Numbered from the stretch's first letter, positions 45,900 to 55,078 are shown. The stretch is 64,000 nt of DNA from Brucella pituitosa (GCF_003049685.1 NZ_PYSY02000002.1:868001-932000); one strand, 5' to 3'. Numbers and translations are program-made. The notes: generated by a model from the letters alone, not told the origin.

Positions 45900-47414
45900 T
45901 CAATCTGTAAGCGCGTCAATTTTCGGCCAGATTGGCCCCATCGCAGCGGCAATTTCCCTGAACAGCGCATAACGCTTTTCATATTGCTCGCTGCGTGCGG
46001 AATCCGGAACATAAGTTCGGCCAATCGCATCAAGATCGCGCGGGTCGCTGTAAACGTCAGAGAAAACACCTGCACCCTTGCCCGCACAAAGTGCGGCGCC
46101 CCATGCTGCCGCTTCATCCGTTTCGGTCACTGTGACCGGCATACCCAAAACATTTGCAAACATCTGCGCGAATGATGGGCTGCGCGAAACGCCACCAGTC
46201 AGGCGCGCTGCAGAAATTTCAAAGCCGTCTTTCAGATGGTCGACGTGGATGCGATGATTGAAGGCAATGCCTTCCCAGACTGCGCGCAGCATATCACCAC
46301 GTTCCTGCCAGCCGCGAAGACCGAAGAACGCACCACTCGCCATGGCACCGTAAGGCGAGCCGAACAGATAAGGATGGAATAGCGCTGTCGAAGGCTTGGC
46401 CAGTGCGGCATCAATTTCCGGGCGCAGCATGTCATGGATCGAGCGGCCGGTTTCTTCAGCTTCACGACGTTCCGCCGGGCAGAGCTTATCGAGGAACCAG
46501 TCGTAATTTGCGGTGGAAGCAGGCGAAATGGACATGTTGTTCCATTCGCCCGGTGCAATGCCATTGCGGCAGAACCAGCTCTTATCGACGTTGGGCTTGG
46601 ATGACAGCGTTTCATTGATCGAATAGGTGCCAGCCACGACCGCAACTGTACCAATCTTAAGACCGCCAACACCGAGCGCCGAGGCCGTCACATCATGCAA
46701 GCCGCCAACAACGGGCGTTCCAGCAACAAGGCCGGTTCGGCTCGCGCATTCCTGAGAGACCCCTCCAACGATTTCATCCGAGCGCGACATTGGAGGCAAC
46801 GCATCCCAAAGTGCTTCGAGGCCAAAAAGCTTGAGTGCGTCTTTGGAATAGTCTTGCGTTTTGTAATCAGTGAAAGATGTCGATGCCTCAGTGCGGTCAG
46901 TGCCGACTTCGCCCGTCAGGCAGAAGCGCAGCCAGTCCTTGCAGGCAATCACATGACCGATGCGCCCATAGCGTTCCGGCTCGTTTTCCTTGACCCAGGC
47001 CAGAATAGCGGAGGGAGCCGAAGCGTGTGGTAACTGACCGGTGATAGCAATCGACTGATCTGCAACAGGGCTGCTCACCCAGCGTTCGGCCACGTCAACG
47101 GCACGGCTATCGAGCGACAGAATGCCTTTGCCGAGCGGGTGGCGATCCTTATCGAGCATGTAGATACCGTCGCCGTGCGCGGTTGTGGCAATGGCGAGAA
47201 TATCAGAGGCAGGGCGTCCGCTTTTTGCGAGTGCTTCGACAATTGCATCCGCAGTCGCATTCCAGAATTCATCCATATCGCGCTCAACATGACGAGCTTT
47301 TGGAAAATATTGCGGTACGCGGCGGCGGGCAACGGCAAGCGTCGTTCCATCAACGTCGAATATTACGGCCTTGGTGACGGTCAGTCCGCTATCAATTCCC
47401 AACAGAGACGGCAT
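45900..47414 (-). CDS. FGGY-family carbohydrate kinase, xylulokinase-like
   Basis: This 504-residue kinase has the phosphate motif LLGIDSGLTVTKAVIFD, IATTAHGDGIYMLDKD, and the substrate/hinge region VGGLHDVTASALGVGG; the FGGY signature area is ISAARLTGGVSRSPSFAQMFAN. It resembles L-xylulose and polyol kinases and is distantly like EryA (IDAGTSVVKAVAFD). It sits between a DeoR regulator and the GlpD-like gene, in the same order as kinase then dehydrogenase in ery. The substrate is probably a polyol or ketose supplied by the neighbouring importer or another transporter. Confidence 0.8.
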   Translation of the reverse strand: MPSLLGIDSGLTVTKAVIFDVDGTTLAVARRRVPQYFPKARHVERDMDEFWNATADAIVEALAKSGRPASDILAIATTAHGDGIYMLDKDRHPLGKGILSLDSRAVDVAERWVSSPVADQSIAITGQLPHASAPSAILAWVKENEPERYGRIGHVIACKDWLRFCLTGEVGTDRTEASTSFTDYKTQDYSKDALKLFGLEALWDALPPMSRSDEIVGGVSQECASRTGLVAGTPVVGGLHDVTASALGVGGLKIGTVAVVAGTYSINETLSSKPNVDKSWFCRNGIAPGEWNNMSISPASTANYDWFLDKLCPAERREAEETGRSIHDMLRPEIDAALAKPSTALFHPYLFGSPYGAMASGAFFGLRGWQERGDMLRAVWEGIAFNHRIHVDHLKDGFEISAARLTGGVSRSPSFAQMFANVLGMPVTVTETDEAAAWGAALCAGKGAGVFSDVYSDPRDLDAIGRTYVPDSARSEQYEKRYALFREIAAAMGPIWPKIDALTD

Positions 47415-47455
47415 GGATCGTATTTCCTGATATGTATGCGATGAAGTACTGAGGC

Positions 47456-48304
47456 TTATTCTCTTGTTCCGCCAGAACTGGCGATAACCACATTGATGTT
47501 CTGCGACTGCATGCGTTCGATATGTTCATGCGGCGTCTTGTCATCGACAACGACAACATCGAAATCACTCAGCGCGCCGAAATTATGCAGTGCCCGGCGC
47601 TCAAACTTTGAGTGATCGACAAGCAGCACGCGCTTTGCAGCGCAATCAAGCATGGCGCGTTTGGTTTCGACCATTTCCGGCGACTGGTGAAACAACAGAT
47701 CGTCGGTAATGGCAGCAATCGAAATGAACGCCACATCGGCCCGCAGGCGACGGATTTCATGGATCGTCATGCCACCGACAAAGGCATTGCACCAGTTATA
47801 AAGCTGTCCACCGAGACCGAGCAGCGTGACATCTTTCATATCGCGCACTTCATTCATCAGGATCAGCGAATTGGTAATGGCAGTCAGCGGCCCCTTGCCC
47901 GGAAGATAAGGCACCATCTGGAGAACGGTTGTAGAATCGTCGAAGAAGATGGCCTGGCCCGGCTCTACGAACTGCATTGCCGCTTCGGCAATGCGCTTTT
48001 TCTCTTCGGACTGGCGTGCGACGCGATAAAGGTCGCTCGCTTCAATGAGACTTGTCGGTGCTGCGGAAACAACGCCGCGCGCCTTGCGAAACAGACCGCG
48101 ACTGACGAGTTCGTCAACATCTCTGTGCGCAGTCATCAGGCTGATGCCGAAACGCTCGGTGAGATCCTCGATCCTTACCGATCCTTCGGACATAATCATT
48201 TCAGCAATTTGCTGGCGGCGAACCAATTGACGTGCATGCCGACTATCGTTCGGCACCTGCTCCGTCATCAGGTTTTCAATGCTTGCTTTATTGCTTGTAA
48301 CCAT
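47456..48304 (-). CDS. DeoR-family transcription regulator
   Basis: This repressor of 282 residues has a DeoR helix-turn-helix (RRQQIAEMIMSEGSVRIEDLTERFGISLMTAHRDVDELVSRG, residues about 30-70) and the sugar-phosphate-sensing C-terminal domain (IFFDDSTTVLQMVPYL, SLILMNEVRDMKDVTLLGLGGQL, MVETKRAMLDCAAKRVLLVDHSKF). It likely controls the kinase/GlpD-like pair downstream, sensing a phosphorylated product. ATG 48304 is preferred over GTG 48313. It is a different protein from EryR encoded at 58681. Confidence 0.85.
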   Translation of the reverse strand: MVTSNKASIENLMTEQVPNDSRHARQLVRRQQIAEMIMSEGSVRIEDLTERFGISLMTAHRDVDELVSRGLFRKARGVVSAAPTSLIEASDLYRVARQSEEKKRIAEAAMQFVEPGQAIFFDDSTTVLQMVPYLPGKGPLTAITNSLILMNEVRDMKDVTLLGLGGQLYNWCNAFVGGMTIHEIRRLRADVAFISIAAITDDLLFHQSPEMVETKRAMLDCAAKRVLLVDHSKFERRALHNFGALSDFDVVVVDDKTPHEHIERMQSQNINVVIASSGGTRE

Positions 48305-48369
48305 GCCTATCACTCGCCCCCAGCCCGCTCAATTTATTGACCGGTTCCGATTCATAGCATCGGTACGAA

Positions 48370-48408
48370 AAATTGGATGGGGCACGGAATTGGATCCGCG
48401 CCCCATCC
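48370..48408 (-). terminator. Terminator of the eryEFG operon
   Basis: GGATGGGGC (48375-48383) and GCCCCATCC (48400-48408) form a perfect 9-bp stem; on the minus strand AATTTTT follows. It lies 10 bases after the eryG stop, a classic rho-independent site. Confidence 0.85.
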
Positions 48409-48417
48409 ACACAGTTC

Positions 48418-49365
48418 TTACTGTTCGAGAACGAACGGAGCAGTGTACTTGTCAACATTGTCCTTGGTGATCAGGAAGCAATCGAAAAGCTGCTTTTCCT
48501 GGTCAACGCCGGTCTTGCCGGTCTTGATGAAGTTGTCGGCCTGCTTGACAGCAGCTTCCGAGAAGATCGCAACTGGCTGCAGAACGGTGTACTGAAGTTC
48601 ACCAGCCTTGATCGCAGCAACTGCGTCCGGCGAACCGTCGAAACCACCAACCTTGACCTTATCGAGCTTGCCAGCCTTCTTCAGAGCAGCAATTGCACCG
48701 AGAGCCATTTCGTCGTTACCGGAGATAACGCCGATGATGTCCGGGTTTGCCTGAAGCAAAGCCTGCATCTTGTCGTGGCCCTGAGTACGGTTCCAGTTGG
48801 CAACGTCCTGACCAGCCTTTACGAGGTCTGGGTACTGCGAAAGAACGGTTTCATAGCCGTTCGAACGAGTGGCAGCATTGTTGTCCGATGGCGAACCGAA
48901 CAGTTCAACATACTTGCCTTCTTCACCAACGCTCTCAACCCACTGCGTTGCACCAAGTGCAGCACCCTGTGCGTTGTTGGAAACGAGCTGCGCCTTGGCA
49001 AGGCCTTCCTGGTTGATTTCAGCATTCACGAGGAACACTGGAATGCCGGCTGCGACAGCGCGCTTGACTGCACCGACCGAACCGTCAGCATTTGCCGGGT
49101 CGAGAATGATCGCAACCGACTTGTTGGTGATCGCTGTGTCGATCAGGTTGCTTTCGGTGTTGGTGTCGCCCTTGTGACCGCCAACAACAGCCGAATAGCC
49201 GAGGCCTTCAGCGGTCTTCTTGGCGATTTCGCCTTCGGTGTACCAGTATGGGTTGGAAGGATCGTTGACCACGATTGAGATCAGACCTTCAGCCCATGCG
49301 GTGCTCGCGATAAGCGGCAATGCTGCAGCAGCAGCAAACAGAACGCGCATACCCTTCTTAAACAT
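48418..49365 (-). CDS. eryG: Erythritol ABC transporter substrate-binding protein
   Basis: This periplasmic receptor has 315 residues and a Sec signal (KKGMRVLFAAAAALPLIAST, cleaved near AWAEG). The mature part reads GLISIVVNDPSNPYWYTEGE and holds NKSVAIILDPANADGSVGA and KVGGFDGSPDAVAAIKAGEL. In Brucella and rhizobia EryG is the erythritol receptor next to eryABCD, and the position here is the same. Ligands of related rhizobial systems include adonitol and L-arabitol. A hairpin separates it from eryF. The family and locus are firm. Confidence 0.87.
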   Translation of the reverse strand: MFKKGMRVLFAAAAALPLIASTAWAEGLISIVVNDPSNPYWYTEGEIAKKTAEGLGYSAVVGGHKGDTNTESNLIDTAITNKSVAIILDPANADGSVGAVKRAVAAGIPVFLVNAEINQEGLAKAQLVSNNAQGAALGATQWVESVGEEGKYVELFGSPSDNNAATRSNGYETVLSQYPDLVKAGQDVANWNRTQGHDKMQALLQANPDIIGVISGNDEMALGAIAALKKAGKLDKVKVGGFDGSPDAVAAIKAGELQYTVLQPVAIFSEAAVKQADNFIKTGKTGVDQEKQLFDCFLITKDNVDKYTAPFVLEQ

Positions 49366-49485
49366 GTCTCACTCCCGTAAATATTATCGTTGAGTTATGC
49401 CGGTTGCCCGGCGTTACCATTTCCAGTGGGCGAGATTTCAAACTGATATCGCCGTCTTGGAACCTTTCGATACCCCCGAAGAACC

Positions 49486-49513
49486 GGCTCCGCCCGGAAC
49501 GGTGAGCGGAGCC
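49486..49513 (-). terminator. Stem-loop between eryF and eryG
   Basis: GGCTCCGC and GCGGAGCC form a perfect 8-bp stem with a 12-base loop in the 155-base gap. It may process or attenuate the operon transcript so that eryG is expressed separately. Confidence 0.5.
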
Positions 49514-49520
49514 GTAATTA

Positions 49521-50558
49521 TCAACGCCGGGAATATTGAATGCTGTTGAGCAGAACTGCGAGCACGATAACCGCACCGGTAAATACAGTCTGCCAGTAGG
49601 ACGATACGCCAATGATCACGAGGCCATCGGAGAGGAAACCGATAACGAAGGCGCCCAGAAGCGTGCCCAGAATTGTACCGCGACCACCCGTCAGTGCTGC
49701 ACCGCCGATCACAACAGCGGCAATTGCCGTCAGCTCGTAAGTTGTGCCTGCGGTCGGACCAGCCGAAGTCAGCTGCGAGGACAGAACCAGACCAGCGATT
49801 GCCGCACAAATGCCCGAAATCACATAGACCGAAATCTGCACGCGCTTGACTGGAACACCGGAAAGTTCGGCTGCACGTTCATTGCCACCCGAAGCATAGA
49901 GCCAGCGGCCAAATGCGGTGCGGTTGAGCACGACTGCTACGATGATGGCGAGAACAGCAAGCACGAGAACGCCAATCGGCACACCAAAAAGCGTGTTGAA
50001 GCCGAGCCATTCAAAGCCGGTATTGCCGAGTTCCGGACGACCACCGAGATTGTTGTAGGTCAGACCATTGGTCATCAGAAGTGCGACACCACGCGCGCAA
50101 TAAAGCACACCGAGCGTCGCCACGAAGGCTGGAACACGCAGATAAGCGATCAAAACGCCGTTCACTGCACCAACAAATGCGCCCAGTGCACAGGTGATGA
50201 GGACAACCGCCCAAACCGGGAAATAAAGGATGACGCCCAGCTCCGGAATATTGACGCCTTGCATAAGGAAGCCAGCGACAACGCCCGCAAGACCAAGTGT
50301 AGAACCGACCGAAAGATCAATACCGCCATTGAGAATAACCAGCAGCATACCAATCGCCAGCAAGCCGAAAATGGCCACATGCGATGACATGATGAGGAAG
50401 TTATTGACGGTAAAGTAATAAGGCGAAAGGAACGAGAAGGCTGCGATGATCGCGATCAGCGCAAAAAAAGCACGACCTTCGAGCAGCAAATGCACGATGC
50501 TGGTTTTCCGCTTCGCTCCATTCGGAGCCGCTTTTTCTTTTGTAGTCGTGACTGACAT
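49521..50558 (-). CDS. eryF: Erythritol ABC transporter permease
   Basis: This RbsC-family permease has 345 residues. Motifs are LLVILNGGIDLSVGSTLGLAG, RVPAFVATLGVLYCARGVALL, GGNERAAELSGVPVKRVQIS and AAVVIGGAALTGGRGTILGT. About 9 hydrophobic segments are seen. It lies 22 bases downstream of eryE in the transcript and is a clear paralogue of the apiose permease. It forms the inner-membrane channel for erythritol uptake. Confidence 0.88.
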   Translation of the reverse strand: MSVTTTKEKAAPNGAKRKTSIVHLLLEGRAFFALIAIIAAFSFLSPYYFTVNNFLIMSSHVAIFGLLAIGMLLVILNGGIDLSVGSTLGLAGVVAGFLMQGVNIPELGVILYFPVWAVVLITCALGAFVGAVNGVLIAYLRVPAFVATLGVLYCARGVALLMTNGLTYNNLGGRPELGNTGFEWLGFNTLFGVPIGVLVLAVLAIIVAVVLNRTAFGRWLYASGGNERAAELSGVPVKRVQISVYVISGICAAIAGLVLSSQLTSAGPTAGTTYELTAIAAVVIGGAALTGGRGTILGTLLGAFVIGFLSDGLVIIGVSSYWQTVFTGAVIVLAVLLNSIQYSRR

Positions 50559-50580
50559 TCTATCAGTGCTCCATAACTAT

Positions 50581-52125
50581 TTAATGGCCGACCATAGATT
50601 CGCCCGAGGCGGCCATGATCTTTTCCTTGGAGACATCGGAGCCGAATTCGGCCGAGATGCGTCCACGGTGCATAACGATGATACGATGAGCGATGCTGAG
50701 GCATTCGCCGACTTCGGATGTCGTATAAACGACTGCAAGCCCGTCCTTGGCCTTTTCGGCCAGTAGCTTGAACACTTCTGCCTTGGCGCCAATATCGATA
50801 CCGCGGCTTGGTTCATCCAGAAGGATAACCTTCGGCTCAGTCGCCAGCATCTTGCCGATAACGACCTTCTGCTGGTTGCCGCCAGACAGCGAACCGATTG
50901 CGGCTTCGCCACCATCCGTCTTGATGTGAACATTCCTGATCGACTGATCGACGATGTTCTTTTCACGCTTCGTCGAGGTGAAAAGGCCTTTCGTCATTTC
51001 GCCAATGCTTGCCAGCGAAAGATTGCGGCCAACCGTCATCGTCTGCACAAGACCATCACGCTGACGGTCTTCCGGCACCAGAACCAGACCCTGATCAATG
51101 CGCTGAGCAATCGTGAGGCCTGCCACATCCCTGCCTTCAAGCAGAATGCTGCCCGAATTGGCCTTGAGGCGACCTGCAACCGTTTCAAGAAGTTCGGTAC
51201 GACCTGCACCCATCAGACCGTAAATACAAACGATCTCACCGGCACGCACATTCAGCGACATATTATCGACAAGCGCAAAATCACCGGACTTGTCCTGAAC
51301 CGTCAGACCTTCCACGGAAAGCGCGACATCTCCCCATTCGTAACCGGTAGGAGGCGAACCAAGATCGAAGTTTTCGCCGACCATGTTGCGAACGATCCAT
51401 TCCAGATCAATCTCAGCACGCGGTGCATAAGCGGTCATTGCACCATCGCGCAGAACCACGGCATGATCGGTGATCTGCAGGGCTTCTTCGAGATGATGGG
51501 AAATGTAAACAATCGCCACGCCACGCGCTGTCAGATCACGGATGACCTTGAACAGCACTTCCACTTCCGAAGCGCTTAGCGCTGAAGTCGGCTCATCCAT
51601 GATCAGAATACGGGAATTGACCGAAAGCGCACGCGCGATTTCGACAACCTGCTGTTGACCAAGGCGAAGCTCTTCAACCGGGGTCAGCGGATCGATGTCT
51701 TCTTCGAGTTCTGCCAGAAGTTCGCGGGTCAGGCGTTCTTCTTCTGCAAAATTGACGCCCGTTGCACCGCGAATTTCGCGTCCCATGAAGATGTTGTCAC
51801 GCACATTCATATTGGGCGCGAGACTCAGTTCCTGATGGATGATCGAAATACCACGGTCGCGTGCTTCGGTTGAAGAGTTGAACACAACCGGCTCACCATC
51901 GAGAACAATCGTGCCAGAAGTCGGCTGGATGACACCCGACAGAACCTTCATCAGTGTCGACTTGCCAGCGCCGTTTTCGCCAAAAAGCGTGGTGACCTGA
52001 CCGCGACGGATTTCGAAGTTCACGCCCTTGAGCGCATTGATACGCCCATAAGCCTTGGCAACATCATGTGCGGAAAGAACGACTTCGCCGTGCTTGCCTT
52101 CAATTGTCTTTCTGTCAGGGCTCAT
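50581..52125 (-). CDS. eryE: Erythritol ABC transporter ATPase (double domain)
   Basis: This RbsA-type ATPase has 514 residues. Domain 1 has Walker A GENGAGKST, signature LRLGQQQVVEIARA and Walker B ILIMDEPTSAL; domain 2 has GLMGAGRTELLE, signature LSGGNQQKVVIGKM and VILLDEPSRGIDIG. It is coupled to the DUF2291 gene by a 4-base overlap (52122-52125). It energises erythritol import with EryF and EryG. Confidence 0.88.
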   Translation of the reverse strand: MSPDRKTIEGKHGEVVLSAHDVAKAYGRINALKGVNFEIRRGQVTTLFGENGAGKSTLMKVLSGVIQPTSGTIVLDGEPVVFNSSTEARDRGISIIHQELSLAPNMNVRDNIFMGREIRGATGVNFAEEERLTRELLAELEEDIDPLTPVEELRLGQQQVVEIARALSVNSRILIMDEPTSALSASEVEVLFKVIRDLTARGVAIVYISHHLEEALQITDHAVVLRDGAMTAYAPRAEIDLEWIVRNMVGENFDLGSPPTGYEWGDVALSVEGLTVQDKSGDFALVDNMSLNVRAGEIVCIYGLMGAGRTELLETVAGRLKANSGSILLEGRDVAGLTIAQRIDQGLVLVPEDRQRDGLVQTMTVGRNLSLASIGEMTKGLFTSTKREKNIVDQSIRNVHIKTDGGEAAIGSLSGGNQQKVVIGKMLATEPKVILLDEPSRGIDIGAKAEVFKLLAEKAKDGLAVVYTTSEVGECLSIAHRIIVMHRGRISAEFGSDVSKEKIMAASGESMVGH

Positions 52126-52775
52126 TTTACTTCAAGCCCCACTGGCGTAACCAGCCAGTTCTTCGGATTGACCAGCTTGAAAACGCCAGTCACTGAAACC
52201 GTCTTGCCAACGAGATTGTTGACGTCAACACCCTCGAGAACCTGCTTCTTCATCTCATTATTGAGTGCAGAGCCGGCATTCTGGAATTCGATCTGATTCT
52301 TGAACTGGCCAAATTCAATTGTGCCGGTCGCATCGCGCAGATCGGTGCCGTTTACCGCCGGACCAGTCTGGACGCGGATTGCCATGCCTTCAGGGAAACC
52401 ATCGACCTTGATGACATTATAATTCGACTTACGCTCTTCAACAGTGCCAGTGAACTTGACCGGGATAACCGGGTTCACACTACCTACACCATATTTCTTG
52501 CCAGCGGCATCCTTGTCGGCAACAAGTGCGGTGCCAACTTCGACCGCTTCCGCGGCGCGCTCTTCAACGCTTGCCTTGACCTTCGGAAACTCAGCAGCAC
52601 CATAGGCTTCAGGGGAGAAGACCTGCTGGCGCACATCGGCATCAGAACCGATCTTCACGACCTTGGTGTCAAATCCAATCGCACCGACAACCAACACCGC
52701 AGCGACCACACTCCAAAGGACTGCACGGTTCAGCCTGGCTGGCTTCTGTGAAACTTGATTAGCTTGTGTACTCAT
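52122..52775 (-). CDS. DUF2291-family protein of the erythritol importer
   Basis: This 217-residue protein has one N-terminal transmembrane helix (about residues 16-36, RAVLWSVVAAVLVVGAIGF) and no lipobox, unlike its paralogue in the apiose operon. The soluble part shares IPVKFTGTVEERKS, RVQTGPAVNGTDLRDATG and FGQFKNQIEFQNAG with it. It is first in the eryEFG transcript. ATG 52775 has AAGGCG upstream; a TTG at 52781 is the alternative. Function is unknown, but its pairing with two separate importers suggests a transport-related job in the periplasm. Confidence 0.75.
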   Translation of the reverse strand: MSTQANQVSQKPARLNRAVLWSVVAAVLVVGAIGFDTKVVKIGSDADVRQQVFSPEAYGAAEFPKVKASVEERAAEAVEVGTALVADKDAAGKKYGVGSVNPVIPVKFTGTVEERKSNYNVIKVDGFPEGMAIRVQTGPAVNGTDLRDATGTIEFGQFKNQIEFQNAGSALNNEMKKQVLEGVDVNNLVGKTVSVTGVFKLVNPKNWLVTPVGLEVK

Positions 52776-52851
52776 AATCAAACGCCTTCAGCAAATTCTG
52801 CCGGATTGTCGTTGTAAAAAAACGGATTACGCGGCTGGATTTACACCGCTA

Positions 52852-52938
52852 CTAGACTGCACCTGCGATAACGCACCGGCTAGCGACGGCTAAACGGATT
52901 TTCGCACAGGCGGCCATGGGAGTGAGAAATTTAATCAT
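52852..52938 (-). CDS. Possible 28-residue leader peptide upstream of eryEFG
   Basis: An ATG at 52938 follows GGAGGATC at good spacing and opens a 28-codon frame (MIKFLTPMAACAKIRLAVAS then 8 more residues) ending at TAG 77 bases before the DUF2291 gene. The peptide is basic and weakly hydrophobic. It has no homology I recognise. It may be a regulatory leader or a chance frame; the ribosome site is the main support. Confidence 0.3.
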   Translation of the reverse strand: MIKFLTPMAACAKIRLAVASRCVIAGAV

Positions 52939-53471
52939 AACGATCCTCCACATAGTTCCCTGGCTCCGACCCTCCGCGCAGCATGGAAACAGATGCGCCG
53001 CGACCATATGCTATGATAGCGGCATGTTATCAACTTCAATAATCATGTTATAAACACCAATATCTGTCAATCAGCTGTTTTTGAAACTCGCCCCGTTTCA
53101 TACAATTGCGGGCCAAAAACTCACAATACCGCCGGGAAATTCAGTATCAAAAGATAGCCTTCGATGATGGACACTGTGGGACAAGCTTGTTTCCGCAGAA
53201 CATCGCTCAGGCTAGAAATATCTAAATTATTTCTTTAAAAACAATGATATAATTTCCCAGCACCCTATAGTCAGTGTCATTGTATCGACTAAATCCTATG
53301 AGAATGACTGAGGCTGAGGTTCAGGAATCTCGCTACAATCACCTTTTGGTGAAAAAAAATGCTTATCAACGAAAATTTTACAGACAGCTCGATATCGTTA
53401 TGTTATCTCGATCATACGCAATCGCTCTTTTTCATTAAAACAAGAGCCGCGAGCGACAGAATTATAGTCGC
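52939..53471. promoter_or_regulatory. Divergent eryE/eryA control region
   Basis: This gene-free stretch separates the importer operon from eryABCD and must hold both promoters and the EryD site. A direct repeat CATGTTATCAA (53024-53034) and CATGTTATAAA (53045-53055) is spaced by 21 bases, two helical turns. The right half is AT-rich, with possible -10 elements such as GATATAATTT near 53246. An imperfect inverted repeat CCGCGA/TCGCGG lies at about 53447-53474, just before the eryA ribosome site. I cannot say which of these EryD binds. Confidence 0.45.
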
Positions 53472-53484
53472 GGGAGGAATCCAA

Positions 53485-53535
53485 ATGTCCCTGAATGAGC
53501 ACTTTGGGAAAGCGTATTTCAGTCATGCGTGGTAA
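53485..53535 (+). CDS. Possible 16-residue leader ORF overlapping the eryA start
   Basis: The best ribosome site of the region, GGGAGGA at 53472-53478, lies 6 bases before an ATG at 53485 that reads MSLNEHFGKAYFSHAW and stops at 53535. This frame differs from eryA and overlaps its candidate starts at 53495 and 53525. Translation of the leader could deliver ribosomes to eryA, or a small indel may have displaced the eryA frame. Confidence 0.35.
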   Translation: MSLNEHFGKAYFSHAW

Positions 53536-55078
53536 GGGTGATATAATCATCGGTATCGACGCGGGCACATCCGTCGTCAAGGCAGTGGCGTTCGATCTTA
53601 GCGGTCGTCAACTGGAATCGGCGGCTGTCCGCAATACATACGAAACCGGAGAACATGGTGCCGCGACTCAGTCTTTGTCCCAGACATGGGAAGATTGTGT
53701 AAGTGCATTGCGCGGCCTGTCAGAAAAAGTCCCTGGCCTGAGCGCTCGCACCGCCGCCATTTCCGTCACCGGTCAGGGTGATGGCACATGGCTTGTCGGA
53801 CGCGATAATAAGCCGGTCGGCGATGCTTGGATCTGGCTTGATGCCCGCGCTGCCAATACAGTTACGAAGCTTGCTGCAGGCCCGATGAACCGTGCGCGCT
53901 TTGAAGCGACCGGCACCGGCCTCAATACCTGCCAGCAAGGTACACAGATGGCGCATATGGACAGTTTCGTACCGGAACTGCTCGATAATGCCGAAGTCGC
54001 CCTGCACTGCAAGGACTGGCTTTATCTCAATCTCACCGGCGTCCGCGCCACAGACCCCTCGGAAGCCAGTTTCACATTCGGCAACTTCCGCAACCGTCAG
54101 TATGACGATGTGGTTATTGAAGCGCTCGGCCTTAAAAAGCGCCGTGGTCTGTTGCCCGAAATCGTGGACGGCACTCTGACGCAGCATCCGCTATCCCCCG
54201 AAGCAGCAACTGCCACAGGTCTTCTGGCTGGAACGCCGGTGAGCCTTGGCTATGTCGATATGGTGATGACGGCGCTTGGCGCTGGCGTTTATTGCGGCAC
54301 CGCGGATGCGGGCTGCTCGACTATCGGATCGACCGGCGTGCATATGCGCGCAAAGCCTGTTTCCGACATTCACCTGAATGCAGAAGGCACAGGTTACGTT
54401 ATTGCCCTGCCAATCCCGGGTATCGTCACGCAGGTTCAGACCAATATGGGTGCGACGATCAATATTGACTGGATTTTGCAGATTGCCGCCGATCTCATGT
54501 CGACCGCAGACAAAAAAGTCTCGCTGAGCGACCTGATCCCCCGCCTTGATGAATGGTTCAATGCAAGCCGCCCCGGTGCGTTGCTTTATCATCCTTATAT
54601 CTCCGAGGCTGGAGAACGCGGACCGTTCGTCAACGCTTTTGCGCGTGCAGGCTTTATCGGCCTTTCAAGCCGCGACCGTTTCCCCGAACTGGTGCGCTCG
54701 GTCGTTGAAGGGCTCGGCATGGCAACACGCGATTGCTACGCCGCCATGGGCGGAATGCCAGCGGAACTACGCATCACAGGTGGTGCGGCACGTTCGCATG
54801 CGCTTCGCAGCACGCTTTCGGCAGCCGTCAATGCGCCGGTTCGTGTTTCCTCGCGTGAAGAAGCAGGTGCTGCAGGTGCTGCAATGATGGCCGCAGTCGC
54901 AATTGGCGCTTATCCAAACATGGATGATTGCATCGCCGAATGGGTCGCGCCTTTGCTGGGAGCCGGTGAAGCACCCGACGCCGTGCAGGCACAGCGCTAC
55001 ACGGAACTGTTCGGCGCTTATAAGGACGCCCGACTGGCGCTGGCGCCAATCTGGGACAAACTTGCAGCTGATCGGTAA
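53495..55078 (+). CDS. eryA: Erythritol kinase
   Basis: EryA phosphorylates erythritol with ATP to L-erythritol 4-phosphate (also named D-erythritol 1-phosphate), the first catabolic step. This FGGY kinase has the phosphate motif IIIGIDAGTSVVKAVAFD, AISVTGQGDGTWLVGRD, the hinge VSLGYVDMVMTALGAGV and the C-terminal motif LRITGGAARSHALRSTL. From 53495 it has 527 residues; the ATG at 53525 gives 517 and begins just before the conserved domain, so either may be the true start. The only good ribosome site serves a short out-of-frame leader. eryB, eryC and eryD follow in the same direction. Confidence 0.9.
   Translation: MSTLGKRISVMRGKGDIIIGIDAGTSVVKAVAFDLSGRQLESAAVRNTYETGEHGAATQSLSQTWEDCVSALRGLSEKVPGLSARTAAISVTGQGDGTWLVGRDNKPVGDAWIWLDARAANTVTKLAAGPMNRARFEATGTGLNTCQQGTQMAHMDSFVPELLDNAEVALHCKDWLYLNLTGVRATDPSEASFTFGNFRNRQYDDVVIEALGLKKRRGLLPEIVDGTLTQHPLSPEAATATGLLAGTPVSLGYVDMVMTALGAGVYCGTADAGCSTIGSTGVHMRAKPVSDIHLNAEGTGYVIALPIPGIVTQVQTNMGATINIDWILQIAADLMSTADKKVSLSDLIPRLDEWFNASRPGALLYHPYISEAGERGPFVNAFARAGFIGLSSRDRFPELVRSVVEGLGMATRDCYAAMGGMPAELRITGGAARSHALRSTLSAAVNAPVRVSSREEAGAAGAAMMAAVAIGAYPNMDDCIAEWVAPLLGAGEAPDAVQAQRYTELFGAYKDARLALAPIWDKLAADR

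Noticed and set aside
48373-49278. 301-codon plus-strand frame over eryG
   Set aside because: It is antisense to a gene with clear signal peptide and receptor motifs; its own sequence is low in recognisable structure.
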